The position numbers were made by a program, and so were the translations under genes. 64,000 bases of DNA, taken from positions 7,130,001 through 7,194,000 of the forward strand of contig NW_025791658.1 in NCBI RefSeq assembly GCF_921293095.1. Reading direction: 5' to 3'. Of this stretch, positions 44,203-56,206 are shown piece by piece. The notes beneath the pieces are model-generated. The model had not been told where the DNA came from. It did no database searches and saw only the letters and a list, made by a program, of their open reading frames with translations. How positions within the stretch are numbered: the first letter of the stretch is position 1; each line of letters opens with the position of its first letter. The stretch comes from Ischnura elegans. Its lineage: Eukaryota; Arthropoda; Insecta; Odonata; Coenagrionidae.

Positions 44203-44498
44203 GTGGCACAGTGAGGGGGGGGTTTTGGGGAATAAGCCCCCCCCTGAACTCAGAGAAATTTTTAAGTTTAACCTATTTCACTTAATTTGATTAATATTAC
44301 TTAAAGAATAGAGTAAATATTAATAAATTATCACTCAAAAGGCCATAAAACTCACCATTTTGAAGCGTTTATCTGAAAAATTTTCTAAGGGAGGGCTCTG
44401 GCATCTCTTGCTTACCCTGGTGGGTATTCCACACCCTCAACACCCCAGTGTTTTACACCCGAAACCCCCCCTAGCCTTAATTCCTAGCTGTGCCCCTG
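44203..44498 (+). mobile_element. MITE family P, copy 1 (GTGGCACAGTGAGGGGG)
   Basis: AGTGGCACAGTGAGGGGG at the left and CCTAGCTGTGCCCCT at the right are loose inverted repeats. The core carries AAAACTCACCATTTTGA and CCCTGGTGGGTAT, both also in the next copy. Confidence 0.7.
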
Positions 44499-44502
44499 GT
44501 TG

Positions 44503-45366
44503 GTAGCACAGCGAGGGGGCGTTTGGGGGATAAACCCCCCCCCCATAGCTCAGGGAGACTGTTTAGTTAAATCCATTTCATTTCATTCTATTAATAATGG
44601 GTCCACCGGTTACTTGGGGCAGATCTTGAAGAACAGAACCCAATGGAGGAATATCCCAGTGTATTTTCCGCTTAGTTGGGCCAGCAAACCGCTTTATTGG
44701 GCCATGAGTCGGCGACATAGACTCTATACTAGCAATGAAATTAATTTTTTTTGTTTTCAGAATACTATTTGTTTTATTTTCCCCTTTGATTTACTCTTAT
44801 TTTTCACAAATGTTCCTATTTTGAAAGCTCTTATTGTTATAGTGTCTGTGTGGGGATAGGACTATTCTTTAATAGGATTAAGTAAAAGACATTCATTCGG
44901 CGTCGCTCGAGGCTGTGAAAAACATTTTTCACTTATTATTATTATTCTTAAAAATGATAATAATTTAACTAAACTAGCTGATTTATTAATCAAAGTAATG
45001 GTTTAATAAACTTAGGTTGCACTATAAACGTTCTTAAGTCTTCTTTCTACCATTTCAAAGGTTTTTTATGCCCATATACAAGAGAGTTCGCCTAATTGGG
45101 GCAGCAGATTTATTGGGGTAAGGTGCACAAGTCCCGATATGTCCCAATTAACCGGGATCTACTGTACATGTCCTTATAGAAAAGTGTGAGGATTAATAAA
45201 ATATTCCTCATAAAGCCAAAAAACTCACCATTTTGATCCATTTACCTTAAAATATTTCTAGGAGAGGGCCCCCGTACCTCCCGCTTATCCTGGTGGGTAT
45301 ACCACACACACCATGTCTAGTTGCACCTAAAAGCCCCCTAGCCTTAATTCCTAGCTGCGCCCCGGC
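44503..45366 (+). mobile_element. MITE family P, copy 2, split by a pogo MITE
   Basis: The left part 44503-44593 and right part 45167-45366 match copy 1. The middle is the second copy of the 2746-3319 pogo-like MITE (44594-45164), whose left terminus has been lost. Confidence 0.75.
44594..45164 (+). mobile_element. pogo-like MITE, copy 2 of 2746-3319
   Basis: It begins inside the terminal repeat at TAATGGGTCCACCGG and ends CCCAATTAACCGGGATCTAC then TG, before TA. The right terminus supplies the sequence that is eroded in copy 1. Confidence 0.75.
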
Positions 45367-45533
45367 ACATAGTGGCTACATTGTAACATCCTTGTACCCT
45401 TGGATGGCCTTCAAATTAACCCTTTCACTGCACAATACATGATAGCCCAGGAAGACAATATGGGGGTCGTTCAAATGTACCTATTGATGTCGACAGCTTT
45501 CAGGAGCCATAGACATCAATGGACCTCACTACA

Positions 45534-46011
45534 AAAGCCTACATTACAAGCTGTGCAGACGTACATTTATTCCTTTATTCAAATGATGAGTGCTAAAAAT
45601 AGCCATCAACAATTGTAATTTCAACAGATACGGAATGAAAATCTGTTTTTTATTGTCTTGAAAATATTTTGGGACATTATAGAGTCAAGCTTGCATTGTC
45701 ATCCCACTCTACTTAATCTTCACTTAAGGACAGAAAACCTGGAAAATGTTGAAACGAGAAATGAATCTTGCTGTGAAAGCCTACATTACAAGCTGTGCAG
45801 ACTTACATTAATTCCTTTTTTCTAATGATGAGTGCTAAAAATAGCCATCGACAATTGTAATTTTTTGAGTGACGAGAATGAAAAACTTATTTATAGTCTT
45901 AAAAATATTTTGAGACAATGAAGAGTCAAGCTTGCATTGCTATCCCACTCTCCTTAATCTTCACTTAAGGACAAAAAAACTGGAAAACATTGAAACGAGA
46001 AATTGCAAAGG
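45534..46011. repeat. Tandem duplication, unit about 240 bp
   Basis: AAGCCTACATTACAAGCTGT starts both units (45535 and 45778). They continue through ATGATGAGTGCTAAAAATAG, GAGTCAAGCTTGCATTG and TTAATCTTCACTTAAGGACA with roughly 85-90% similarity by eye. A TTAACCCTTTCACTGC box lies just left (45416). Non-coding. Confidence 0.8.
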
Positions 46012-46668
46012 ACATTTCAGGAAGAAAAAAATATTCATTCCGAGGTACGGTTATCACCGTATACTCTTACGCATACTATGTCTTCCTTGGTCTCTATGAG
46101 ACTTCTCAATAAAGAGCCTCTGCCACAGAGATGTCAAGCAGTAGAGGCTCGACATGGTAATTTAAGCTCAAAAACTTAGCCCCTTCAATTAGCCAGCAAG
46201 CAACAAGACCATTCCGACGTTGTTGAGAAAGAGATTGAACCCTATTTTAGTAAACTAGCTGTACCCATTGCCCTTGTAACTGAATACTAAAAGAGAATGG
46301 ACACTCTTCCATGACTTAAAAAGCTGCCACAAAAGAATCTTAACTTTTCCCCAACACTACACACTACCGATGGTATCAAAATGATGTGCAGGCATTATTT
46401 TGAGGGCCTCCTCTGCATTTCAGCCAAAGCTCCTTCATTCTCAGGCGACTTCACCTCAACACTTGAAAGTGTTAACCAACTCTTAAACTCTAGGGGAAAG
46501 ATTAGGACATATTAACTATTAAACTGTGGGAACATTTTAAAAAGTTTTGTTTTTCTGGGATGGCCCAGGAGAGTTTTGCGATACCTACAGTGAGGGAAAG
46601 AACACTTGAGCTATACCCAGGGAGCAATAAAAATTTTGGGAAACTGCTGTAGGTAGTCGAGTATCCTC

Positions 46669-47200
46669 CATATTATTTCTACTGTATAGATACCTTTTTA
46701 TCAACTTATATGCAACCAAACTCTACAAATGAGGTACCAAAATGCACAGAATTCATCAGAGAACATGCGACGGCATATCTTACTTCCTAAATATTGCTAT
46801 TGTTTCCTAAAAATGGTTTTTAAATAATTTAAAAAAACAAACAAATGGTAAATATACCTGACATTAACCACGCACAAACTGATACATTTGTTCATTTGCA
46901 ACAATATCTCGCATTCTTTAAATAACTTTTATCAAAATGCGGCTGATTCCACATTCAAGTCTCCTGTTGATACGTAAGTATGAGTCATCATGTGCGTTTA
47001 ACAGAGGATAGTGTAATTACTTCCAATGTTATGTTTCAAGACGTCCTCTGACCTCAATTTATACATGAACATTCCAATTAAATTTGTACTTAAGACCCTG
47101 CCTTTTTTTCTACATTTTAAAATTAGAAACGCGCCTATCCCTCTGTGGACCTGCATTGAAAAGAGCGGGGGAAGCCCGCTGGGAGCGGGCGCAGCACATT
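46669..47200 (+). repeat. Dispersed repeat family A, copy 2
   Basis: Matches 57039-57550 over its whole length and 905-1236 over its right part. It is followed by segment B (47249-47590). Confidence 0.8.
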
Positions 47201-47248
47201 TGTAAATATGAATATATATAAAATATATAAGTATACATAAGTATGTAT

Positions 47249-47590
47249 AGTAGCACTCACTCTGCCCTCAGTGAAGAGAAGGAAGGAGTAGCACATGGTA
47301 CAACATAGCACTACTCGTTTAACATATGACGCCCGACACTAATGTCGCTATCGGTGCTTACAACTTTTTTTTTAAATACCCTGGAAAATATGACTACAGG
47401 AAACGAACGATAAAACTATACAATTCAGTATAAACTAGGAGTGTGGCAACTGAGCTAAAGCTAAAAAACTAAACTGTGGCAAAGTTCATGGAAACAGCAG
47501 CAGAAAGGCATTTCAGTCCACCGCCTACAGAAAAAAATTATATGTACATGGCGACTGCAGGAAAATTAACTGAAGACTGCTAACAAAAAC
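47249..47590 (+). repeat. Segment B, forward; inverted at 57565-57878
   Basis: The reverse complement of this segment lies next to repeat A copy 3. Shared boxes are AAACTATACAATTCAGTATA, GCGACTGCAGGAAAATTAAC and TGAAGACTGCTAA. Confidence 0.75.
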
Positions 47591-47685
47591 CAAAACATGT
47601 ATGTATGAGTAAAGATAAGTAAATATCAATATGAAATAGTAAATAATAATATTTGCTTAAGTATTTCCCCCAATCAGTATGTTAA

Positions 47686-48058
47686 CACTTAAGAGTGCCA
47701 GGAGCGCTATCAGCTCTAAAATGCCTCAGCACTTTTGGCATAGTACCTAGAAAATTGGTTGGCACTCCTCATGCAAAGTCACACTTAGATGCTGATAATT
47801 AACTAATCATACAATTGTAAATATTCATTTAATATTAACATTAACTACTTTCTTCAAATTATAAAACTTAACTATTATTACCAAAAATTCGTCAAATAAT
47901 ATAATAAAGAGGTGAAATCACATATAATAATAAAGATTTCCCCGAAGTTTTTGAACATTTTTTTAACCCAATTTTTTTCCCTAACCTACTGCAAAATCAG
48001 CAAAAATGCCTCGGCACTTTTGGCATAGTACCTAGAAAATCGGTTGGCACTCGAATGG
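47686..48058. mobile_element. TTAA-flanked MITE with direct internal repeat
   Basis: TTAA at 47682-47685 and 48059-48062; the ends CACTTAAGAGTGCCA and TTGGCACTCGAATGG are loose inverted repeats. A 50-bp block (GCACTTTTGGCATAGTACCT) occurs near each end in the same orientation (47732 and 48014). Confidence 0.7.
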
Positions 48059-48970
48059 TTAAACATTTGAAAACGTTCTCGCAGTCTAATGGTGAAAATG
48101 TTTCAAAAATATGCAATCAGCATGGCCACAATGCTCACATTTCCTCTTTGCTTTCAAAGTGTCACACATGTATCCAAAAGTCTTTACCAGATTCCTTTCT
48201 CCCACTTATCAGTAGGCCATTGCCAGAAGGGCAGAGTCCTCACACTTCACTTTAACAACTTGACAAAATGTTATTCATTTAACCCTTATCTACTTGCAAC
48301 GTTTTTTGAGATGTAGTACTGGCATGGCAACATGCCAGATCCTAAAATTGTCCATTTGTTTCCTTAATAACTAGCGATTAGTCAAAACCATCATGCATTT
48401 TTGAATGTTTAAAGTGATTTTAACAGTTTTAGATTGTTATATTTTGATATTCTCAATATTTAATATTTTTTCATAATTAAAAAAAGCATCTTTTTGTAAA
48501 AATGTTAAATCATATTTAATTTTCCCTCCATTCAGGTCCTTTGAACTCATATCTCAATTATTAAAACTAAATGCAAAATAAAATAACATACACCACTTCA
48601 CCTCACAATGGTAATTACGACAATGCCAAAAAATAAGGCATCTACAACACAACTAGTGGTGAGGGGACATACTAAGTCCCCAGAGCAGTTTGCACGATGT
48701 ATAAACTTCACAAGGGTGAGATATACTGACAAAAAACAGTTTGGTGGGAGGGGGTAAGTAGACTTAAAGTTATTTACTACCTAAGCGATGTAGCCCAATC
48801 ACCCTGGAAGTAAACAAATTTAGTATCTTGGGGATATACCATCACACCATGCCAGGAGGTAAATTCCATCCTACATTTCCCTTAGTGAAAAAACTGTTGA
48901 AATTTCAATAGTTAATTGGAACCACCGTTCAATCCCACAGCAACTGTTGAATCCAACAGTAACTGCAGAT

Positions 48971-49634
48971 TAGGGTGGTTTCCTATTATTTATTTATTGC
49001 CTAAATCAAAAGATTATTACTCCTGGAGTACGTATTTCACGCTTTCAGATTTTTAAATGACAATTTCTATTTTTCGCGATTAAATGAAAAGTGAAATTTT
49101 TCAAGCGCACGAAAATGCAACGCTTAAGTATGAATGCCGGGAAGTCTCTCCGCGTGACGTATTTCTGGTTCCCGTTGCTGCCCTGCAAGGTGACCTTGAG
49201 GCGAGGCTTAGCGCTGATGCGTCGCAGGCTGCTAGCGGGTAGCCTAGTACCCTGCTGGCTGGTAGCGCTTGGCTTAAATAAGGATATTAATAACTTATCA
49301 AATGAGGAAAACTTTCCTCCCTTAGCCAGTTTTAATAAGTGATTGTTAACACATGTTTCCCTGAGCTCTGCGCCTCAAGCATGCATTGGTAACCTCAGAC
49401 GATGTACAACTCCTATTTTCTCCGATAGAAACTAGGTCCCTGTGACGTCACGTGGAGTGGCATCGCATGGGCGCCAATCTGGCCTTTTTCAAATGAGGAT
49501 AAAAATGGACCATTGCCATTCGTCTAACCCGGTATTTCTAAAACAAAATAATTTGTATATTATGATTACACTAATGGCGGGTAACGAATCGCAATCAATG
49601 CCATTTGTTTTCTTTGATGAAGGAAACCACCCTA
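48971..49634 (+). mobile_element. MITE family M, copy 3
   Basis: Ends TAGGGTGGTTTCCTATTA and GGAAACCACCCTA; full length, 664 bp; nested in 48879-50043. Confidence 0.85.
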
Positions 49635-49664
49635 TTCATTAATAAATGTTGGATTTATCTGTCA

Positions 49665-49820
49665 CTGTTAGAGTTAACAGTTATTGTTAGTTTTAACAGT
49701 TACTATTAGTTTTAAATGTTACTGTTAGTTTTAAGAGTTTATTCTATTTTTAACAGTTACTGTTCGTTTTAGCAGTGGTTCAATTTACTGTTGAATTCAA
49801 CTGCAGTTACTGTTGGTTTC
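49665..49820. repeat. AACAGTTACTGTTAGTTTT minisatellite
   Basis: About seven imperfect units of 15-20 bases. Single related units (CAACTGTTG, CAACAGTAACTG) also occur left of the nested MITE at 48925-48965, so the array belongs to the host element. Confidence 0.7.
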
Positions 49821-49837
49821 AAAAGTGGTCCCAATTA

Positions 49838-50007
49838 CCATATTTGTCTGAATATAGTCCCCCCTTTTTTTTCCAAAAATGTCCGAGGTTAAAGTATAAG
49901 GGGGGACTATATTCAAACGCATTTATTTAACTTTTCCCGAAACTGAAGCCTCAAAATTATGGATGGAGGACTATATTCAGAGGGGGACTATATTCAGAGA
50001 AATACGG
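49838..50007 (-). mobile_element. pogo-type MITE (CCGTATTT), reverse copy
   Basis: TA-flanked (49836-49837, 50008-50009). Its ends match 42121-42291 in reverse. It lies inside 48879-50043. Confidence 0.82.
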
Positions 50008-50070
50008 TAACTGTTGAAATTTCAAAAGTTTTTTCGCTGAGGGTTTCCCTGCCGCTTTTCTGTGCCTTAC

Positions 50071-50679
50071 CGTGCTGCCTCCTGCATTTGATGCAGTCAG
50101 CTCCGATGCATCCGTTGGGGATGAATATACTTTGTGCCCTTCATCAGAGCACCCAAGTTCCGTGACCGCCATGCTAAGCACAAAATCCACGCTGTCCTGA
50201 AGTATAGTCAGACACTGGTAGGCCTCATTGTTCAGTAAATAGATTGCATGATGGAGCAAATCAAATCCAAGGAAATAGTTACTGCTTGTCCCTAATACTT
50301 TACGACGATAGCTTCTATCATCTGGTAACTTGGCAGCAAAATCCACTATCAAATTCCTACTAGTAGAGCGAGTTAACCTCCGACCATCCGTAAAATTTTG
50401 ATTCGGCCACTGTAACCGGTTTTTCCCACAAAAGCTGTTCATACAGCGATACTCCTTCCATTCTACAGAAGCTGGAAGAGAGGTAATGACACTTTCCTGG
50501 GATTTAATTAGCACTTTCACAGTTTTTTGTTTACTTATCCACTGAGGAAGTCTTGGAAGACGTACTACCGCAGTATCAGTTTTGGCGTATGATGATGATT
50601 TTCTTCTATACCTCATGATATCATTCAGTGTGAATTGATAAGGTAACTTAGCAGTGGGTAAACACACCGGTCTGAAAAC
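50071..50679 (-). CDS. Zinc-finger gene, upstream exon (203 codons, unknown domain)
   Basis: Acceptor TCTTTTTTCAG| and donor AGCACG|GTAAGG give a 609-base exon, phase 0 to 0, in frame with exon 2 at 42977. The encoded segment starts VFRPVCLPTAKLPYQFTLND and is basic in its first third. It then has a helical-looking stretch (FLGFDLLHHAIYLLNNEAYQ) and a Ser/Ala/Gly-rich end. I do not recognise it as ZAD, BTB, THAP or any other known N-terminal module of zinc-finger proteins. A methionine at codon 22 (50616, A at -3) could be the start if the exon upstream is untranslated. The frame stays open past the donor into the adjoining transposon, but those residues are TE-derived. It could instead be a terminal exon of a separate gene. 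Confidence 0.68.
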
Positions 50680-50699
50680 CTGAAAAAAGAAATATAATT

Positions 50700-51580
50700 A
50701 TATAAGTTTGATTAAATAAATTCACAATGGAAAGTGCTACAGCTGATACATTGCAATTCAAAATCATGAATACACTGCAAGAACTCTGAATGTGAACTAT
50801 ACATAATTTTTCTATAGCTCATTGACATAAATAAATAAAAAAATCTTTTCCAGAGGGCAAACTGAAGTGCTTGATCAATGGGGTACACCATATAATGCAT
50901 TTTTGAAATTTTTTTGGTGAAGAGCCATGCTGCTTTGATAATATTAAGAGTTGTATAAGGTTATTATGCCAAACAAATTACATAAATATGTTAAATGGAT
51001 CACAAAAAACCTTGCACAAAACTAAGCCATGTCAAGTAGTCAGAATCAACTTATTTTCAAATAAGTCTCCCTAAATCGCAACTAACAATCCCTTTTCTTT
51101 CTTTCAAAAACCCAACATTTGCTGTCAGGCACCAAAACTGTGTTTAAACTATGACCAACTCTTTTTTAATTTGAGGACTTTTAGCAACTTAATTTTTATC
51201 CAATTTCTCACACTGTCCTCAGCAATACAGAGCCATGAAGTCATGTTTGGGTGCTCAGATGATGTCATGTTTTCAATCAGCCAATAAAGTTATTTTTATA
51301 GACATATCTGACTTAAAAAACATTCTTCACACGTGAAATCATCCTCCAGTGCATTTTAGGTAGGACCCAGAGATTTAGAAAATAGATGACAGATTACAAG
51401 AGTCAATCAGGGCTAGACATCAACACTGACCATTATTTACAGATGATGAAATGAAGAGTGTAAAGATGTAACCAAGAAAAAAGTTGAACATAGTCAGAAA
51501 GATATTTAAAGAGAACTAAGGGGAATTGCAAAGTATTTAGAATATATTTAAGTTCAATGGGTTACAACCCATTAACAGAT
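50700..51580. other. No gene recognised
   Basis: Intron or upstream sequence with no exon or TE boundary found. Confidence 0.4.
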
Positions 51581-51583
51581 TAA

Positions 51584-52203
51584 TAGGGTAGTTTCCTTCA
51601 TCAAAGAAAATGAAATGCATTAATTGTTATTCGTTACCCACTAGTACTGTATTCATTACATACATATTATTTGGTTTTACATATCTCAGTTTAAACGTAT
51701 GTCAATGGTCAATTTTATCCTCATTTGAAGAAGGCCAGAGTGGCGGACATGCGATGCCGCTCCATGTGACGTCACATGGACCTAGATGCTAGAGGAGTAG
51801 TCAGAAGTTTTACATCCTCTGAGATTACCAATGCATGCATGAGGCACAGAGCTCAGGGAAACATCTCTAAATAATCACCTATTAAAAATGACTATGGTCG
51901 GAAAGTTTCCTAAGTTTAATAATCCTTATTAATGCCAAGTGCAACCTGCTAGCAGCCTGCATCAAGGCAGCGCTCATAGCCTTGCACCATCACATGGCGG
52001 CAGCCAGAACCAGAATGACATCACATGGGCTTTTCCCAGCATTCATACTTAGATGTCGCGATTTCGTGCACTTGAAAATTTTTAAATTTCATGTATCACA
52101 AAAAATAGATGTCATCATTTAAAAATCTAAAAGCATGAAATACGTACTCCACGAGTAATTATCTTTTGATTTAGTCAATAAAAAAAAACGGAACCACTGG
52201 CTA
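51584..52203 (-). mobile_element. MITE family M, copy 4 (reverse)
   Basis: Starts TAGGGTAGTTTCCTTCATCA; the right end is eroded (GAACCACTGGCTA). It is about 620 bp, the most diverged of the five copies. Confidence 0.8.
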
Positions 52204-52770
52204 TTATAATTTTGTAGGAAGAGTGGTGCATAAAATGGAACTGAGGTAAATTTAAGTAATATTTATACAAAGATGCATGCTCGAATCTCAGATTACTTAA
52301 GGAATTTACATATTATATAGCTTCCCCAAGACCATCAGAAAAATTTTAGACGAATAAATTCTGTATATTTCTAGTCTACAGGTAACGTAACCCATGGAAG
52401 ATTGATGTAGACCAAGATTATACACAATACATACCAACAATAACATGCTTACTACGTTTGCATAATTGCATACGTTGCAGGATACATTTCACATGAAAAC
52501 CTTGTTTGGTTGTTAGGGACTGCTTGTATTTATTATGTTTTTGTCATAGCAGTTGCATGAAATAAGTCTTGAGCCTCTAACAAAAAAGCCATTGACCTCA
52601 TTTGGTTTGACTTACAAAACTTACATTCCTAAAATCACACTGTCTTAACACGTTTCGTGTTCATGATGTAATGTCCACGTCATGGCAGTCCCTACTGCGT
52701 TACTGTAGACGTAAGGGTTACGTCTTGATCCTCTCTAGCGTTATATTCCACCCTGAGTACTAGCCACCGG

Positions 52771-52800
52771 TATAAAGGTATGGGAGAGGGTCAGTCAACA
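52771..52800 (+). promoter_or_regulatory. Candidate core promoter of the piggyBac element
   Basis: TATAAAG at 52771 with an initiator-like AACAGTC whose A (52800) is 29 bases downstream, the usual spacing. It lies about 120 bases inside the left end of the transposon. Confidence 0.4.
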
Positions 52801-53529
52801 GTCTTCGCTTATTTGCTGAAAGCTCCGAAAATTTTTCTTTCCATTTTTCCTGTTTTTCTATTTTACCCCGTTTAGCTCTGAAAGGATGTCTTTGGAGGTG
52901 GGTTTTCACAATATATTTCATTATAACTTTCATTTTATAATGCGGAAAACAGCCATATCTGCTATCAATTGTTCCTATACATTTTTTAAAAAAATTAAAT
53001 TTTACCAATATTCAAAGCAAAATTAAAAAAGATCCTTTCGCAGTTGATGAGAAGAGGTAAGATACTTGATTACAAGTTTTTTGACTTTCTTAATGAATTC
53101 TCACAAAATATTTCAACATTTATCTATTTAACTGGTTTTAAGAGAAGGAATGGATATATTTTCCCTTGATTTTATTTTCATTTCTAGTGTTCATTGATGC
53201 TAAGGTGGTCAACTGCTTGCCTAATTTTGGACATACTCCAGGCATTTGAAAATCACTTCTTATGATAAATATTAAATGCTTCATTTCTCATGTTTTTAAA
53301 GTTTCTGAGTGAATTTCATCTGCTATGATTTTATCGTGGAAAAATTAGTTTTTATTCGCTGCACTTGAGCTAATGCCCATATTTACATAAATTTTACAAT
53401 AACTTTAGTGAAGTCATTGTTCCACATTGCAAATTCTTTTTAATATTTACATTTTATGCTCAACAGCTAGATTTCCACATCCTTATGTTCACTTAAATTT
53501 GTATGAGACTCATTAATTGATTTTTTATG

Positions 53530-54512
53530 CAATATATGAAATGCTTACAAGTATGTATTTGGCATTATCCACAACAAAAAAATGCCTCAGAGAGCAACCT
53601 CCCCCCAACCCAGTCTCATGCCGCTGAGCTCAGAGAAACTGAATGGGCCCGAGGATGTATATTGAGCAATGTGTGTCCCAAAGCAGGAATTATTAGGTGG
53701 AAATATTTAACCATAGAAGAATTTCACTATTTTTTGGCCTTAACTTTCATACAGAAATTATAAATATTGCCCCTATCCCTGATTATTGAAAAACTAATCC
53801 TTTATACGTCTTACATTGCTTCAGAAGACAGAATTCACATGATTGATTGATGTCAATTCTCCGAGCCCTTCATTTCAACGAAAACCCATCTACATTCTCT
53901 CTTACTCCAGTACCCCTCTGATGGACTGCTTATTCACAATTAGCCCCGTAATAGACACATTCAAGGAAACAGTGGACAAAGTAGTGACCCCCTCACCTGA
54001 CTTCCCATCCATACGTTCACTAACATATGCATTAGAGACTCATTACTTGATTTTTTCCATAATATTCGAAATCCTTACAAACATTTTATTTGGCATCCTC
54101 CCCAGCAAAATATACCTAAGAGATCAACTTCCACTAACCCAGTCTCATGACGCCAAACTCACAGAAACTGATCCGGTCCGAGGATATAAAATGGGCAATG
54201 CGTGTCCTGAAGGAAAATTACTAGATGAAAATATTTAACCATAAAAGATTTTCCCCCTTTTTGGATTTATTTTTCTTATAAGAATTATCAAAATTTCCCG
54301 AATCTCTGATTACTGAAAAGCTCATCCTCTACATGACTTGGATTGCTTCAGGAGAGAGAAGTCGCTTGATCAATTCAAGTCAACTCTCTAAGCCCTTCAA
54401 ATCAATACGAACGTTCTCTGACTCTGACATCCATCTGACCAACAGATTATCCAAAATAAGCCCCATTATAGACGCATTCAAGGAAACAATGGAGAGAGTA
54501 GTGACCCCCTCA
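53530..54512 (+). repeat. ~520-bp tandem duplication inside the transposase
   Basis: GAAATGCTTACAA (53538) and GAAATCCTTACAA (54068) start the units. They run in parallel through CCCAGTCTCATG, GAGGATATAAAA-like, TGATTATTGAAAA and TTCAAGGAAACA to GTAGTGACCCCCTCAC (53981 and 54498). About 80% similar by eye, so an old event. Confidence 0.85.
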
Positions 54513-55319
54513 CGTGACCTGTGTTTGGAAGAGTCAATGGTTCCATTGAGAGCTAGGCTGGGATATAGCAAATATATGATGGGAAAGCACCTCCAGTACA
54601 TAATAAAGTTGCACATGCTGACGGAAGCAAAGGGTTTGGCATTGCAGGTCCTTGAAACCAAGCAGCTTCCAACTCAGAAGAGTCTGAAAATGAGCATTCG
54701 GAGAAGATTGTAAAAACTTGACGGAGAATCATTTTGACTGCGGCCAATCCTTTTACATGGATAACTTTTATAACAGTGCAGCCAGTTCTAGATTCCACCC
54801 AAATGGAAAAAATTACATGACGGGGACATAGCAGTGAGCCAAGAAGGGTATTCATTCTGTTGTCCTCTCCCAGGAATTAAAGGAAGGTGAGGTGGTGGAG
54901 GCCTTTTCTGAGGATTTCTGAAATCTGTTTCCTAACATGGAAGGATAAAAGGGAATTGCCGATGATCAGCACTGAATTCAGTGAAAAAAAATGACTGAAT
55001 CCACGAAAAGACAAGTTTGCACACCAAGAAAGCCACTGGCGGTGGTTGAATACAGCAATTACACGAGTGGCATCGAACCTAAGGATCAAATTAGGTCTCA
55101 TCCATCATTTTTAAAGGATAAATTTTTAATTCATTTAAAATCTATTTTAAAGGAAATCCATCAAATGGTACAAAAAATGGTTAATTCACCTGCTGAACTT
55201 ACAGTTACTGAGTTACTGAACCATATTTTTTCATTCACAGAAAATTTTTGGAAAATTCCTCTCAACGACTTTCAAATTCAAATTATAGAATCTCTAAAGA
55301 CTATATCTATACCTTGAAA

Positions 55320-55562
55320 GGGGTGCCAGCATTCAAAAAATATTGGGGGGCCCAAACCGGGGATCTAACCCCGGTAAATTTTATAAGTAGTGAGTGAGTA
55401 AGTTTTTAAGCATTTTAGAAAAGTTATAGGATCAACATTAGAACCCTGATCACTCGAATCTCAATATCTGGACACTCCGGGGAAAATCGATAAGCCTGAC
55501 ACATTTTTTCCTCACACCTGTAATGAATTTATGGGGGGCTCGGGCCCGCTCAGGCCTCACGG
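55320..55562 (+). mobile_element. MITE-like repeat N, copy 2
   Basis: Second copy of 28622-28880, inserted between the catalytic core and the Cys-rich tail of the piggyBac pseudogene. Confidence 0.7.
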
Positions 55563-56206
55563 AGTCGGCACCACTGTACCTTGACTGCTTTGAAGAGACG
55601 GTCATCCTAGCCCGCTTCATCCAAAACCAGGGGACTATCAGTATATTTCCCCGACTATGCAACAGACAAGAAAGACAGAAAAGATGTAAACAGAAAAGGC
55701 GTAAGTAGTGCTTCAAGAAGAATGTCCACTAGGACACATCTTATTACTGCCCCACCTGCCTGGCTAAGCCTTCATTGTGTTTTGAGTGTTACCAGGAGTA
55801 TCACAAGAATTTTTTATGCAGAAAATTATATACACAGCCGGACAGAATTGTTTTTTTTATGCATATCTTTTATATTTTCTATGTAAATTTGTTTCTTTTT
55901 TGAAATGATATTATTTTATGTAAAGCAATTAGTAAATGAAAAAATCTTCTTCAAATGCTAGTCAAATTCTGATCTGTAAAACAATATGTTTCATTTAAAT
56001 AATTCTTCGTTTACACAAATTTTCCTTTAAATTCATAGACCTATGTATGACATTATACAATCTTTTCCATAGGATATCATTTAGCTCAGTCATATTTTCC
56101 ATGATGGGGAAGAACACTTTTGCTGGAAACATTTGCAATATTTACTTTAGTGCAATAAAACGTTTAAAATTGTATTTAATTGTATCATTTCCAGATTGAA
56201 AAATTA

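Larger units (their letters stand above)
48879..50043. mobile_element. TIR element holding two nested MITEs, next to exon 1
   Basis: The left end CCCTTAGTGAAAAAACTGTT and the right end (reverse complement CCCTCAGCGAAAAAACTTTT) are inverted repeats of about 35 bp including TTGAAATTTCAA. TTT borders both sides. Inside are MITE M copy 3, a minisatellite built on AACAGTTACTGTTAGTTTT and a reversed CCGTATTT MITE. Its right end lies 26 bases from the splice donor of exon 50679-50071. Confidence 0.75.
53527..55830 (+). pseudogene. piggyBac transposase, broken, with internal duplication
   Basis: Conserved piggyBac blocks follow in order. The core has LCLEESMVPLRARLGYSKYM and GKHLQYIIKLHMLTE (54520-54640), MDNFYNS (about 54760), and KPLAVVEYSNYTSGIEPKDQ (55032-55090). 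A Cys-rich tail with YYCPTC, PSLCFECYQEYH (55742-55805) corresponds to the C-terminal zinc-binding domain. The three catalytic acidic positions of piggyBac lie in these blocks. Here the first is E in LEESM and the third is E in GIEPKDQ, where D is expected. Stops and frameshifts break the frame, and 53530-53990 duplicates 54060-54510. Confidence 0.85.

Noticed and set aside
49957..50070. Continuation of the 203-codon exon to the stop at 49957
   Set aside because: Residues after the GTAAGG donor come from inserted transposon DNA, and the donor phase matches exon 2, so the extension is unlikely to be the normal product.
52760..53008. Minus-strand 82-codon ORF
   Set aside because: It lies over the promoter region of the piggyBac element; no motif or splice context.
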